This document shows, one piece after another, positions 21,857-33,629 of a stretch of 49,204 bases of DNA (position 1 is its first letter; each line of letters opens with the position of its first letter). The stretch comes from Parasitella parasitica (taxonomy: Eukaryota > Mucoromycota > Mucoromycetes > Mucorales > Mucoraceae): contig MU619255.1 in NCBI GenBank assembly GCA_025201805.1, forward strand, positions 263,083 to 312,286, written 5' to 3'. Position numbers and translations under genes: made by a program. The notes under the pieces were generated by a model, which was not told the origin of the DNA, searched no databases, and saw only the letters and a program-made list of their open reading frames with translations.

Positions 21857-23602
21857 TTTGAAAATCACACAATCAAAAAAAGAAGAAGATGGAAAGAGAA
21901 TGCAAGATTTTGAATAGCATGCCGTGTCAAAACTGGATTATGTGACGTGACCAGACGTGGCAACTCACGCCAAATGCAAGAAACAGTTGCATTAATTCTG
22001 TGCCAAGTAAACGACGACTATCTTCTAATTGAATAACACTCAAAGATTTGGCTCATCAACAAACAATGTACGGTATACTTAAAATAAATTGCATCTATCT
22101 AGACAATTATTACTCTCTTTTGCTGTAATTTTATAGTGATCTACATCACTTCATTTGAATTGACTTATCATCAATAGTTCAATCAGGCGTAAAGAATCAA
22201 ATGTAGGATCATTTCCAAGTGGTTATCTCGAAACTGAACATCGTATTACAGAAAAACGTTTCGAGCCTATAAATTTTATCATGACTTTGAAGTATTACAT
22301 GGTATAAATCTAACAGTAAATATTCAATCATCATCTTGTTGGATATTATGTGTTTAAAGAGAATTTGATAAAATTATCTGGCTTTCAACCTAAACATCAG
22401 ATCAAAATAGTGATACTATAAATTCAGGGGTAATTTTTGTTTCTTTGAAGAGACGGAAAGATTACACGAATCAAGCCCTTATGACAGCCACTTTTTCATG
22501 TAATTCGACAAACAGAACCAAGTATGCATTAAGGGAATTTTTTTCAAAAGTTAATTTATTGATATTCTTCGCTAAAATGAAGTAGAGACTCTTATCTCAT
22601 TCTTTGCGAGAATCGTCATCCACATGTTGAATACACTATAATATGGGATAAAAGAAGCTAAGAAGGAGAAGATATCCAGACGCCATGCATATGACTTTTG
22701 CCTGTGCATTATCCATAAACCCAGGGATACATGGTGATACAATTTCCGCCATGGGGAACTTTCCTATAGTACAAGACATAAAAATCGCCGTAAAACAAAT
22801 CGAATCGATNNNNNNNNNNNNNNNTTTTTTTAGTAATTACTGTTTTGGGCAGCGTGATACAAGCTTAAATATCTCAATAAATGAATCGAAAAAGAACAAG
22901 AATGTCATCAAAGCACGACCAATAGTTTAAAAATTGCTTTAATTTGGTTACAACCATTTCCATAACTAAATTACAAAGAGCACTGACATTCGAAGGAAGT
23001 GAATAGCTGTAAACCCACAAAAGATCCTTTTACGAAAGATAGCCAACATCGAACCCATCCCGATGCTTTCCATTTGTTTTTCTATTTTGTTAGTTGTGAT
23101 TTGCTCTGCATTTAGTGCTCCATTTTAAATGTTGATTGATATGTAACATGGACCTACCCCTTTTTTTTTCAAAAACATGGACGTGGAACAGCACAAACAA
23201 GACATCAAATATCTTTTAAACATGATTTGGAAGTGATCATTTGGTAAGCTTTTAAGTGCAATGTATTTCTGTATCAAAGGCCAAGGTCACTCGCTGGATT
23301 TATTCTTTTAGCGAGCTAGAAACTTTGAGCTTATTTTTGAGTAACCGCGATAATCGAGGCAAGGACCCCGCATCTTATTCGAAATAGTGTAGACTCAAGA
23401 AATAATGAAAATAGAGATTTGATTTTGAATAAACTTACTTTATTTTCAAGTACAAAGGCTCTAAAAGGCCTTTAAAGATTTTAATTGAGAAAAAAACAAT
23501 GGATGCTTTTTTAAAAATTACGTTTTTAAATATATAATATTACAAAAAATCGAGAAAATGGTGACAGAAAAAAAGTACAAAGAGTTGATCAGATCACGAA
23601 AC
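21857..23602. other. Gene-free region with assembly gap
   Basis: AT-rich, no supported gene. A frame crossing the N gap (22685-22930) is not credible because it depends on the unknown bases. Confidence 0.5.
22810..22824. other. Assembly gap (15 N)
   Basis: Fifteen consecutive N. Flanks are low complexity (T run on the right), so the gap is probably a short unresolved scaffold join. Confidence 0.99.
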
Positions 23603-24727
23603 TTAGTACTTCTTACCGAACATCCAGACTTGGAGATAATCGTAACCAGAGAGGACACCAGCACCGGCAATAGCACGGAGAATGTTGGCACCAGCACCCT
23701 TGAAGAGAGACTTAGTACCTTCCTTGGCAACAATTTCACGGAAAGCGTGGAGGGAGGAGTCATACTTGACAGCGGAACCAGAGGTCATCATCATACGACG
23801 ACGGATGGTATCAATAGGGTAAGAGGCTATAGTGAAGAATTAGGATCCAATGTAACTTAACTTTTACTCTTGAAATGATATAAAAATACAACATACCAAG
23901 ACCGGAACCGGTAGTGACAGCCCAACCAAGAGCGAAAGTAGCGAGGAAAGAGCTTTGGAGATTCTCGGGGAGCAAAGGCTTGAGAGAATCGTAGAGACCA
24001 AAGTAGAGACCACGGTAGACAATGATACCAACACAAGAGATGTTGAAACCACGGTACAAACCAGCGATACCGTCAGACTTGAGGGTCTGCTTGTAGACAT
24101 CGACAAGACCCTTGAATTGACGCTCACCGCCCTTCTTGGCAGACTTGGCATCGTTAGCAAGACGAGTACGAGCATAATCCAAAGAGTAGACGCTATTATA
24201 ATCATATTAGTCCATGCAGAAGAGTCTCAGGACAGGTGTAGCACTTACAAGAAAAGAGAAGCAGCACCAGCAGCACCACCGGAAGCCAAGTTACCGGCGA
24301 ACCAGGCCCAATAACCATCTCTGTTCTTATCCTTGTTGAACATACGCTTGAACTTGTCCTTGAAGGCAAAGTTCAAAGCTTGGGTAGGGAAGTAACGGAT
24401 AACGTTAGCAGTGTTACCTCTCCAGAAAGAGACAGCACCCTCATCCTTCATGGTACGAGCGAAACAATCGCTGATACCCTTGTAAGGAGAAGCGAGACGA
24501 CCTTGCTTGATCATTTCATCTTGATTTTGGATCAAGAGCTTGATACGCTCGATAGGAGCAGCAGCGGTCTTGGAGACAGCAGCAGAAACACCACCCATAA
24601 GGAAATCCTAGACAACGGGCAATGTTAATATCGTGGAACAGGCACGCAGACACGACTCTCGCTCTCCCAGCTACTGGATACTTACGATGATGAACTTGTT
24701 ATTGTTCTTAGCGTCAGCACTGGCCAT
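23603..24727 (-). CDS. AAC: Mitochondrial ADP/ATP carrier
   Basis: Four exons (24727-24686, 24607-24249, 24192-23897, 23826-23603) give 306 aa, the normal length for the family. It shows three mitochondrial-carrier repeats: [16 protein letters not shown] in repeat 1, [12 protein letters not shown] in repeat 2 and [14 protein letters not shown] in repeat 3. RRRMMM is the signature unique to ADP/ATP carriers. The PxD/ExxK/R motif of repeat 2 reads S-L-D rather than P-L-D, a variation also seen in other carriers. It exchanges cytosolic ADP for matrix ATP across the inner membrane. Codon bias is strong (C-ending codons), indicating high expression. Introns are 78, 56 and 70 nt. Confidence 0.97.
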
Positions 24728-24950
24728 TTTTGATTATTTGAATACTTTTTAGATAAAGAAAAAGGAGAGGGGAGTAATCTAAGGAAAGAAAAGTTTTCAA
24801 ATCCAAGAAATTTTAAATCCTTTTTATACTGTTGAACAACAACCAGGGGGGCGTGCAATGGTCTCTCAAACAGTCCCAAACGTTTTTGATGATGGAGAAA
24901 TATATACGGGGATCTTTTTATTTTTGGAGGGGTTCTGTGGAGATAAATTT

Positions 24951-26225
24951 TTAATGTTTTTGCCGTTTTCTTACCGCATCTTCATCAGAAGAAAACGAGT
25001 TTTTTTCTTCCTCTGGGTCATCATTCAATAAGCTTTGAAGCATGAGTCTTCGTCGACGTTTGGCAGCTTGATTTGCATCCACCATGTTTCTTAGCAAGTT
25101 GCCCTGTAACCCAAGGTTATGAGGTCCAATGATTGATTGGTGTACATGCTCAATCGATTTGAAATAGCGTACAGTCTAAATGGATACGAAACATCAATAC
25201 CCAATGATTGTCTACTGCAAATGAACCTTACTTTAACATGGAGTTCCAATGTTGCATCTTCATCACATATAATCAATCCTTTTGGATGCATTTGTATCGC
25301 CGAAACTGTCCACATATGATTAACGCCTTCCTCCAGACATTTTGATAATGCCAAACTCTTGTGAGCACCCGTAATGACCACGCACACCTCTCTTGCATCC
25401 ATGACCGTGCTATTGTTTTGTGCAAATTTAATTAGCACATTCCGAGAAAGAAAAAACTTATGAAACTCACGCAACGCCAACAGTCAATGCCAGTTTAGGA
25501 ACCTTGGACACATCACCATCAAAAAATCTAGCATTTGCAATAATTGTCTCATAGGCCAGTGTCTTCACTCTTGTTCTAGATGTCAATGACGATCCAGGTT
25601 CGTTAAATGCGATATGTCCATCAGGCCCAATACCTACATAAACAGACATGTTTGGTTTTTGTGATTCATGCAAAGAAAGATACACACCTACCACCCAGAA
25701 ACAGCTCAATGCCGCCCAGTTTTACGATATCTGCCTCGAATTTCGAACACTCATTGTCCAGGTCCTCAGAATTTCCATCTAAAATATGCACATTCTCTTG
25801 CTTTATGTCGACATGTTTAAATAAATGATTCCACATAAACGTATGATATGACTGAGGGTGGTCCCTATATTAATATCAACAATTTAGCAATATAAATATT
25901 TATGAACATTCATTCCGAGCGTGCCTATTACCTTGGTAATCCCACATATTCGTCCATATTGAATGTAACTACGTGTTCAAAACTTAACTCTCCTGATTTA
26001 TAGAAATCAACCAATTTATGATATACTCCAATAGGTGAAGATCCTGTCGGTAAACCTAAAACAAAAGGCCTTTCTGCAGACGGTTTAAATTGATTGATAC
26101 GCTCCTTTACGTAATAGGCTATTTATACAGCCATGGTTACCACATATTGGATTTTTGTTGATTTAAATTGTTTTACCTGAATAAGCAGAGACTTCCTCGT
26201 AGTCTTGTCGCACAATAAGACGCAT
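24951..26225 (-). CDS. NAG1: Glucosamine-6-phosphate deaminase
   Basis: Six exons (26225-26177, 26118-25932, 25864-25692, 25633-25471, 25409-25232, 25175-24951) join in frame to 324 aa. Motifs: [20 protein letters not shown] at the start, [17 protein letters not shown] (phosphate binding), [19 protein letters not shown] (catalytic Asp region), [20 protein letters not shown] (catalytic His and Glu) and [17 protein letters not shown]. It converts glucosamine-6-P to fructose-6-P and ammonium, feeding chitin or GlcNAc breakdown into glycolysis. Bacterial NagB is about 266 aa; here a basic and acidic tail ([20 protein letters not shown]...) adds about 50 residues. No NagA/NagK gene is adjacent. 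Confidence 0.95.
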
Positions 26226-26454
26226 AGTGAATTTTCCTTTAATATGCCTTTATTGTGATGGTGTGTATCGATTGACTTCTGCTGTGCTTTTCTTGATAAT
26301 GAAGTTTAACAGAAAGAAAGAAAAGAAATGCTGGCTTGCTTTTCATTTGTTTCGTGAAAGGGAAAAATGAACTGGTGGACCCTGTAGCGCACATAGTCAC
26401 GAGAGGTTCATCAATTTTTGCTGGTTTCGTTACATGTAAATTGAAGTTTCATGT

Positions 26455-27830
26455 TTATTTAGAGCGTCGTTTAATGTCATTATAATTAACTACTCTGCGA
26501 GATCGGCGACGACGGATACGTTCATATCTGTAAAATAGATTTGCAATGTCCTATGTGATAATATTGATCAGCTGATTCAATTCGGCAGGTGTGCTATTTC
26601 GTAGTATTTACCTTTGCAATTACAAATAAACATCCACCTAGTACATTTCTTTGTAACGTTTCTGGAAAATGGCGTCTTATGAATTTAGAATGGCTCAGAT
26701 AGCTATTTATAAAATTTAGTTGACGGTTCTACCAGGCAGCTACATCAACAAATATCTAACCTTCCTACAATGCTGCTAATGGTAGGCCAGAGCAATGCGC
26801 CTATCACAGTGACACTCATATCACGACCTTCTCTACCGAATAAAACTTCTGTGTCTTGATCTGCGCTTCTATCTGTATTATCCTCAATGTCAATCTCATC
26901 CACTGCTGTTCTTCTTCTGGGCTGAGAAGGCCGATGATTTTCATTTGTATTTACATTGTTTATGCTGTTGTTGTTGTTATTGTTGCGAATCAACGATCGT
27001 GAGACTCTCTTTTGCAAGAGCGAATAAATGTTATTGTAAAATAATCTGACCCAAGGCAATAGACCAAACATAACAGCCGGAGATGGCGGCCATGTGATTC
27101 TCAATGGGTACGAGATGCCAGTAATACGTAACAATAATAACGTCGCAGCTGGCAACACATTGTCAGCCCATTTTGAACGAGACGCTATCAATGCAACAGG
27201 AATTGATGGTAATCCGAGCCACGTTCGCCAAGTCCAGTACGCTGGATTGCCAATTAGTTTTTCTCCTTCCTTTGTGCCAAACAAAGTCAACACTGCATAT
27301 GCGCCAAATGTAGTAGACGTAATCAACATGGAACACCCTAGACCCAATACGGTGATGTAAGGAGCAGCTGTATGTACAAGGCTGTCAACAATACTCATCA
27401 AAACAAGTGGTATACTGTGAGTCTCGGATAACATGTATGTTGAGTTACATTGAGGACAAGACACTTTCTTCAATGGGGTATTCTTTTGGGTTTCTGCAAT
27501 CCAATCCAGTAGACATTGCTCGTGAGATACTAGTGAGCATTGACAGGGATTGACCCATCTTCCTTCAGAGTCTGTATCTTCTCCAAAACAAATCCAACAG
27601 CGCTTGTCATTGTTGGCATTATAGACGTTACTAGCGGCAGAAGCTGCAGTATTGTTGTAGTTATGAATAGTTGTAACGTTGGCACTACTCGAACTTCGAC
27701 TGGTATTGGTGCTGGAATATTCTTCATCTTCTACAGATAGTTGGCTTTCATCTAAGCCTGAGATTGGCTGATACCCGTACAGGCCAGCTTCTTCAACGAG
27801 AGTTGAGCTTGGGCAGCGAAAATGTGACAT
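26455..27830 (-). CDS. Membrane RING-CH E3 ubiquitin ligase (MARCH-type)
   Basis: Exons 27830-26761, 26675-26612 and 26550-26455 give 409 aa. The start is the ATG at 27830; the frame upstream is AT-rich leader. After a Ser/Asn-rich N-terminus, residues 78-130 form a C4HC3 RING-CH finger: CWIC, then CQC, H-x2-C (HEQC) and CPQC. Hydrophobic segments follow (about 140-165, 170-195, 225-245, 280-300 and after 375), so the protein sits in a membrane with several spans. This architecture resembles MARCH5/MITOL of the mitochondrial outer membrane, which ubiquitinates fission and quality-control proteins, but ER-type MARCH6/Doa10 relatives are much longer. The tail is very basic (RIRRRRSRR). An N run and an acidic stretch (DEIDIEDNTD) lie in a loop. 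Organelle assignment is inferred. Confidence 0.88.
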
Positions 27831-28739
27831 ATGATTTATTGTTGGAAACGAGAGCAAAAAAAAAAAAAAGCTTAGATATTCGTGTGAAAAATACAAAACG
27901 GAATGCAAAGAAAAAAATATTGGAGATTTTCAGTGTTTTGCCAAAAAAATTGGGGTCTAATCCATTTTTTTAATTCTTCATGTTTGTTCTCCCATCAGAC
28001 TCTCGTATTTAAAGTTATGGCGATCGAAGCCTTTTTTGGTGAAATCAGTAACAGCCATAGCTATCTAATGTTTCTAGCAAGAATATCTCTGCTTCGAAAC
28101 TTAATTATACCATCATATTGAGGAACGATACTTTTAAGATGCGATGATATGCTACGCAGTGGTTCTTCACAAGGATATACCGAATATCCGTATCATTTGA
28201 TGCCATCATCATTACCTTGAGCGTAAGGATAGATTAGTGTTGTGTTTTACATAGCTTCGGAATGAGTTTGGTGCGTGAATCGTACACATCACGAAAATAA
28301 TATTTATTTTACCAGATTCGTATTAACAAAACATAATTTCGAAACACTCGTTCAATACTGATAGTAAAAGGCAATGTTCTTGAAGTAATTGCCATTTTAT
28401 TTAACAAAATATAAAGATCAAGTAAACAAAACGCCTTTTAATTTTCTATATTTCCTTACGAAATCCTGTACATTATCTATATATTATTTCTAGTAAAGGA
28501 TGGAAGCTTTCTGTACGTTTTTAATTTTGTTAACTCATCGCTTGCAATGTTAGGGAGATGCGTTCTCAAACATAGTAACTTTTATAGACAGGTTTGACAT
28601 CAAGCTGCTCAGAGCGTCAAATCGCTTGATTGAAATGATGCCCTCCTAAGCGTATTTTGTTGCTATTAAGAAAGAGTTCAGCGCATATAAAATTCAATCA
28701 AGCAAGATCGTCTATAATTGTTGGTGTGCAGACGCATAA
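27831..28739. other. Gene-free stretch upstream of the MARCH gene
   Basis: A 13-A tract lies at about 27857-27869 in the leader. The rest is AT-rich with no supported gene. Confidence 0.5.
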
Positions 28740-29490
28740 ATGGCAGATGTATGGGGTGTAGATGAAAGCGACATCGGACGAAATGACCAGTGGGACTCCA
28801 CTTCTATGAACAGATCTTACTTGACAGGCCTCCTAAGAAGGCTCATGCGATAACTTGGCTAGCTTCTCAAGAGAGGAGACGCTTTTACCTGCATAGAGAC
28901 TCGTTATAACCTACAGAATAACTGAAACGCAAGGTCTTCCCCGGTGTGAGGATATGGCAAGACAGAATCGCTGCTGGAATTGCTCAGAAGTCTACGACCG
29001 CTGAAGCTTCTAGTTTCTTTCAGCACAATCTTGCTGCAAGACTCTGTGATCATGCAAAGAGACCACCCTAATCATTACCTGTGGGAGCACAACCTATTCC
29101 AGGATTCTTTGTATGTAAAGTTTAGAGGGTAAGTTAGATTGTATCAATTATTAAGTACGCATAGCTCTAAACTAAATATTTTGGTTCATATGTTTAGTTA
29201 ACTTATTGCTCATGAAAACAATGATCCTTCAGCATGTAATTACGTTCTGTGGTACCCCATATTGTACAAAGGCTATTAACATTGGAATCAGCATGAACGC
29301 CACTCAACCAAACAACAAGATGGATGAGATCTTGAATCACATTAGTGGTATCTCAACTGGGCGCGCCCTGTTGAATATCAACATCACCATTCCAGCCGAT
29401 GGAGATTACCAAGTTTCTAAGATATCAACAACTGTCCCTCCCTCCAACGGCGTCACTGCTGTGGATATTGCTGAAACGCATTGACTTCAA
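28740..29490 (+). pseudogene. Relic of an Ndc10/Crypton-like DNA-binding protein
   Basis: About 28758-28850 reads VDESDIGRNDQWDSTSMN then SYLTGLLRRLMR before a stop. This resembles the tyrosine-recombinase-like fold of Ndc10 domain 2 proteins, common in Mucoromycota (R-x-x-RW-x-x-x-x-M-x-x-YL-x-x-LP). About 28870-29060 continues in other frames as FYLHRDSL, KRKVFPGVRIWQDRIAAG and, after a slip, ILLQDSVIMQRDHPNH. A GTAAGT...TTTAG intron-like interval (about 29131-29198) is followed by HENNDPSACNYVLWYPILYKG and, in another frame, the open stretch 29206-29484 with NITIPADGDYQVS. Several stops and frameshifts show it is dead. Family assignment is from memory of conserved residues and is moderate; a domesticated or Crypton-derived source is possible. 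Confidence 0.5.
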
Positions 29491-30318
29491 CTTGATAGGT
29501 CAGTTGACTACTTGAGCAGGCATCAGGATTCCAACTTTGCAGACGAGTAGTTCGTTTTCGTATTTCATTAGTTTCTTTGTCAAACCTTCTTCCTTCTTTC
29601 GTTATTGTTAAGAAAGCTTGCTGTTATTTAATTAATTATTACTTGATCAACTTTTAAATGAAATTATCAACTTGATCCGTTTACTCACTTCATCAGTTTT
29701 GTTTATCGAAATAGTTTACTTTCATATATCGAATATTATCATTTTCGTAATATTCAATAAAACCTGTATTTGATAACTATCATCGAGAGATAAATCAATT
29801 CCGTAATATTTAATAAATCTTGCTCTTATATGTTATTATTTATATTCTATTCAAGAATAAATTCGTTTAAAAATTAGGATACCAATCGCATCCCCTGACC
29901 ATGTATTGATATACTTTCGCATTTGATTAGTTGCTATCAGTATTATGCTGGTGTCCCGCTGTTATGTCTTTTTAGTTGCGAAACTCACTCCAATTCAACA
30001 TAAATGTATTACGCCTCTCATAGCTCAAGCTATGGTATAAGTAAATCTATCAACCAGCTCAAGCAGATTGTCTTTCAGATGAATCGTGTGCAGACATGTT
30101 GGTTTTAATGTTAGTTGATAAATGTATAAAGAATCTTAACGTAAAGATAAATAATAATTTTTTTTACCTCGTATTTCAATCAATTGAAAACTACACACAA
30201 ACTGACTCGAAATTAGTGAGTATCCTATGTCTACTGTACTCTATAAATTGTATGTGCTTATGAGTCAGATGGATTAATCCCTACGAACCACCCATGTTTA
30301 CAAACTTTATAAAAAATT
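29491..30318. other. Gene-free AT-rich region
   Basis: Very AT-rich with short recurring TTATTAT/AATATT stretches. No gene or structured repeat recognised. Confidence 0.5.
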
Positions 30319-30390
30319 TTCCCCAACGGGGAATTGAACCCCGGCCGCGTCGGTGAGAGCGACGAATCCTAGCCACTAGACCATTGAGGA
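30319..30390 (-). tRNA. tRNA-Glu-CTC: tRNA-Glu (anticodon CTC)
   Basis: The minus strand gives a 72-nt cloverleaf. Acceptor TCCTCAA pairs with TTGGGGA (one G-T pair), discriminator A. The D-loop has TCTAGTGGCTAGGA; the anticodon stem CGTCG/CGACG closes loop CTCTCAC (anticodon CTC, reading GAG); the T-arm is CCGGGG-TTCAATT-CCCCG as in other eukaryotic Glu tRNAs. Six T follow on the minus strand (plus 30311-30316), a polymerase III terminator. No intron. It lies between two transposon relics, a common site type for insertions near tRNA genes. Confidence 0.96.
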
Positions 30391-30926
30391 TATTACATAT
30401 TGATACGTGCCGTAAATTAATTATGATCAGATTACCAAAAAAGAAAGCACGTGATATGAGAAGATATACCAGATGTAGTCTGTCCAAGAACTCGGTACCT
30501 GAGACATTAAAAGTAGAAGTTGATCTTCAAATAAACATTGAGCTTTTCTTTCGTAATTTGCTTTTAATAATTGTTGCCTATTCCAATTGAAGAACAGATC
30601 ACAGAAACACAGTAAATCCTTAGGAACAACTACTTAAATCAAATACGAATATCCTTTGTACAAACATTTCGTCTCGGCAATTCGAACTTAGAAGAACAAA
30701 TTGCTTCATAAAAAAAACCAACTCATTTCACAACTTACCAGCACAAACGTATCAATTTTGTAAGGTGTAAAATTTAATTCTAATTAACTAGTAGGCATAA
30801 TATAGAGGAAAAGTATGTGACATACACAATCAATGCTCGGGCAAATGCTGGATAAGAGAGAATATAGCAGACTTTGATTAACAGAATAAAGATGATGTTT
30901 ATTTAATAAATTTCATGTTATGTTTA
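30391..30926. other. Gene-free stretch upstream of the tRNA-Glu gene
   Basis: AT-rich sequence without a supported frame; it leads into the first of two direct repeats. Confidence 0.45.
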
Positions 30927-31003
30927 CACTAATTGTAGCTGTTTCCAAAAGTTTCCATGGTTTTGTATTTGTCTATCTTAATTTCTAGGAACTACTATTT
31001 ATT
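30927..31003 (+). repeat. Direct repeat copy 1 next to the Tc1-type relic
   Basis: Resembles 32034-32105 in the same orientation over about 75 nt, sharing CCATGGTTTTGTATTTGT and TTTCTAG. The copy 2 position, just after the transposase stop, suggests this is the 3' end of a second, otherwise lost, element. Confidence 0.55.
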
Positions 31004-31329
31004 TATAGTATAAATAAAGCTTATTATTTTCTGCCTTTCACTTACCTGATTCTTCTGTATTGTTGGTTTTAAGGAATTTGTTGCATTTGAGGATAGTTCA
31101 CATTTATAAAAGTAATGAATGTTTACTGTAATAAAAGAAACAAGAAAGCCTTGTATAGTGAATTTTCCAGTTGTTGCACAATGTATACTATTCAATTAGT
31201 TATCTAACTACTAGTAGTAATTACATGTATGAGAGTAGCTAGCTTGTATGGAAACTAAACAGGTTATTATTAGTAGAGATGTTACTTATGACATTTATAT
31301 ATAAAAGATTATTAAGAGTGGTTCATGAA

Positions 31330-32004
31330 TTGGAAAGACTCAGACCTAGTGTTATCCATGTTGTTATGAAAAAACCACCACCTAAATAGCAAAGAGGCCC
31401 AAAAATTCAAAGAAAAGAGGAAGCTGGCAGTAGGCAAAGAGCAAAGAGCCTAGCATAGAGTATGTTGATGTTGAGGAGAGGACCACTATCGAAAACAACA
31501 AGCTAGGAGCAAAGGATGCAACTAATGCTCATTTTGTGAAATTCATGAATGGGCTTCTGAATATCATGGATATAAATGAGAATCATATGGGCAGTTATCT
31601 TGTAATGAATAATAACTGTACTATTCATAAATCTCATTCAATGATAAGAAAAATTGAGAGTAAAGGTTATAGAGTAGTGTACATATTTCCTTACTTGCTA
31701 GAGCTAAACCCAATTGAGCAGTTTTGCGCTCTTTTCAAAGGAAAAATGAAGAGCCACAGGTTGATGATTGAGGAGAATCTATCATAAAGAATTGCTGACG
31801 CATGTAACAATTCACGCTTCAGCGATCTCCAGGGATTCTGTGGAAAGTACAAGCGCCAAATTATTAGCTGCTATAAGAAGACAAACTTCTAATAAAGCTG
31901 CTTACTTTAATACAGTGCGCCCGCCGTCAGTTGGACAAATTTTCGAAAAGGCTGGTCAGATTTTTGCTTCAATGCAGAGATGTTTTAAAGAGACTGATTA
32001 TTAA
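31330..32004 (+). pseudogene. Tc1/mariner-type transposase relic
   Basis: About 31355-31470 keeps KKPPPK...KIQRKEEA in broken frames. The best piece, 31536-31787, reads MNGLLNIMDIN, GSYLVMNNNCTIHKS, ESKGYRVVYIFPYLLELNPIEQF, matching the second and third catalytic blocks of Tc1-type DDE transposases (YLVMDNAxIH...YLPPYSPxLNPIE). The second catalytic Asp position is Asn (VMNN) while the final Glu (NPIE) remains. A stop after ENLS and a frame change to 31768-32004 (ADACNN, SDLQGF in the broken frame) complete the C-terminus. No intact N-terminal helix-turn-helix or terminal inverted repeats are seen. It cannot encode an active enzyme. Confidence 0.78.
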
Positions 32005-32033
32005 GATAATTTTGAATATTTTATTTTATATTT

Positions 32034-32105
32034 ATACTAACTGTAAACTGATTCTAAAAGGGGCCATGGTTTTGTATTTGTTCATCTTGCTTTCTAGAAA
32101 TCGCT
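32034..32105 (+). repeat. Direct repeat copy 2, 3' flank of the Tc1-type relic
   Basis: Same-orientation partner of 30927-31003, separated by about 1.1 kb. It starts about 30 nt after the transposase stop codon, so it probably represents the element's 3' untranslated end. Confidence 0.55.
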
Positions 32106-33629
32106 ATTGATTTATATGAGGACGTTAAATAAGCTACATAATATAATCATACTACTTGAACCATATCTAATGGTGTCGAACCATTTTCAAATAAATGCAA
32201 ACTGTATGTCTTTTAATTTGCATTCTTTCTGTTTATATTACTTTCTTCCCTTTCTCTTAATCTCTCTATTGTGCATATTTTATAGCACTTTAACTTTTTG
32301 TGAATCAAGAAGTTTGTTTTTCAATGCTGTTCAAGATGCATCAAAAACGACCAAAAATTCAGAATAGATATGCTTCTTATAATGATAGGCTTTTCATTTT
32401 CAAGAGATCATTCCTTAGGCTCAAAACCATGAGCATCAGCAGCAAGGTTTCTTCCTCTACACAGAACGAAGATTGTTTCCTTGGCTCTTTGCGTAACAAG
32501 GCTGCCAGCATTGTCGTTGCAAAGCTTCAGCGTTCTCTGTTTTCATTGCTTGAGGATGTTTCCTACAATCCAATGCTATAGTGTAAGGTACATTTTCTAC
32601 TTTTTTTTAAAAAAAAATTGAAGGCTATTGACACTTAAATCAGGGTGATGTAGCAGGTTCCTAACTGGAGGTCAAATTCAAATAAATTCAATACTGAGCA
32701 CAATCCAGGAATATATATCATCAATAGATCATGGCCATATTTAAAAACATGTTCATCGACGATAAATACAACTTTTCCCATTCTATAAATTACACCATGT
32801 CTAACGCTTACAACTTATCCCCTCATCAGTCCACTTAGATTCACTAGTGTATAGGCCATCATTTTTCCATGTAATAAACGAGATCTTTACCTGATTAATT
32901 CAAACCGTTTTACTTAAATAATTTCTCATTCTGATAAATCACAGGCTTAAATCAATCTCTATTGTTGGTTATGTGATAAAGTGGTGGCGTTTATATGTAA
33001 TTTTTATATAAAAATTTGTGTTTTCAGTTGACAGCCTTGTAGATGTTAATATTTTCATCGATATAATATTTTTATTATTAGATAGCACTGAGCCAAGCGT
33101 ATATGTACAATGTTTAGCCTCGATGACAAATATATTTCATTAGAAATAGTTTAATATATAAAAAGGATGACATTTCCTTGTCATCAATAAAACCATTAGT
33201 AATTTGTGTTAGATTTATAAAGGCTTTTTTTTTTATATTTGAAGAATTATACTGAGCATAACAACTTAGATAAATGATAAGACTTTACTAAAGATGTTAT
33301 TTCATTATTGCAGATGACGGGCATCCTCTACAAAGGCAGTTGAATCAAGTCATAATACCCAATCGGGTAAGAAACAGGCAAACTAGAGTTTGAACTCTGA
33401 TACTTTGGAGAATTTTTATTATGAACCATCAAACCAAGCACCCTCTACAGCAGCAATGAATAATTCCATTTTTTTCTACGGAAAAAAGTATCATATTGGA
33501 GGTAGGAAGTGAAGTCAACAGGAATTAGGTTAGGTACGACAAGCTATTAAGAACCAGAATTTGGTGACTCTGGAACATTGTAACCGTGATTTTTTTTTTG
33601 TATTTCTTTAAAAGCTTTTACTTATTAAT
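32106..33629. other. Gene-free AT-rich region
   Basis: A frame at about 32430-32581 (MSISSKVSSSTQNED...) is open for 50 residues but has no recognisable family and no splice partner. The remainder is AT-rich and without supported genes. Confidence 0.45.

Noticed and set aside
22685-22930. Open frame crossing the N gap
   Set aside because: Its continuity depends on 15 unknown bases and it has no protein-like features.
25137-25319. Plus-strand frames over the deaminase, carrier, exportin and MARCH genes
   Set aside because: Antisense shadows of well-supported minus-strand exons.
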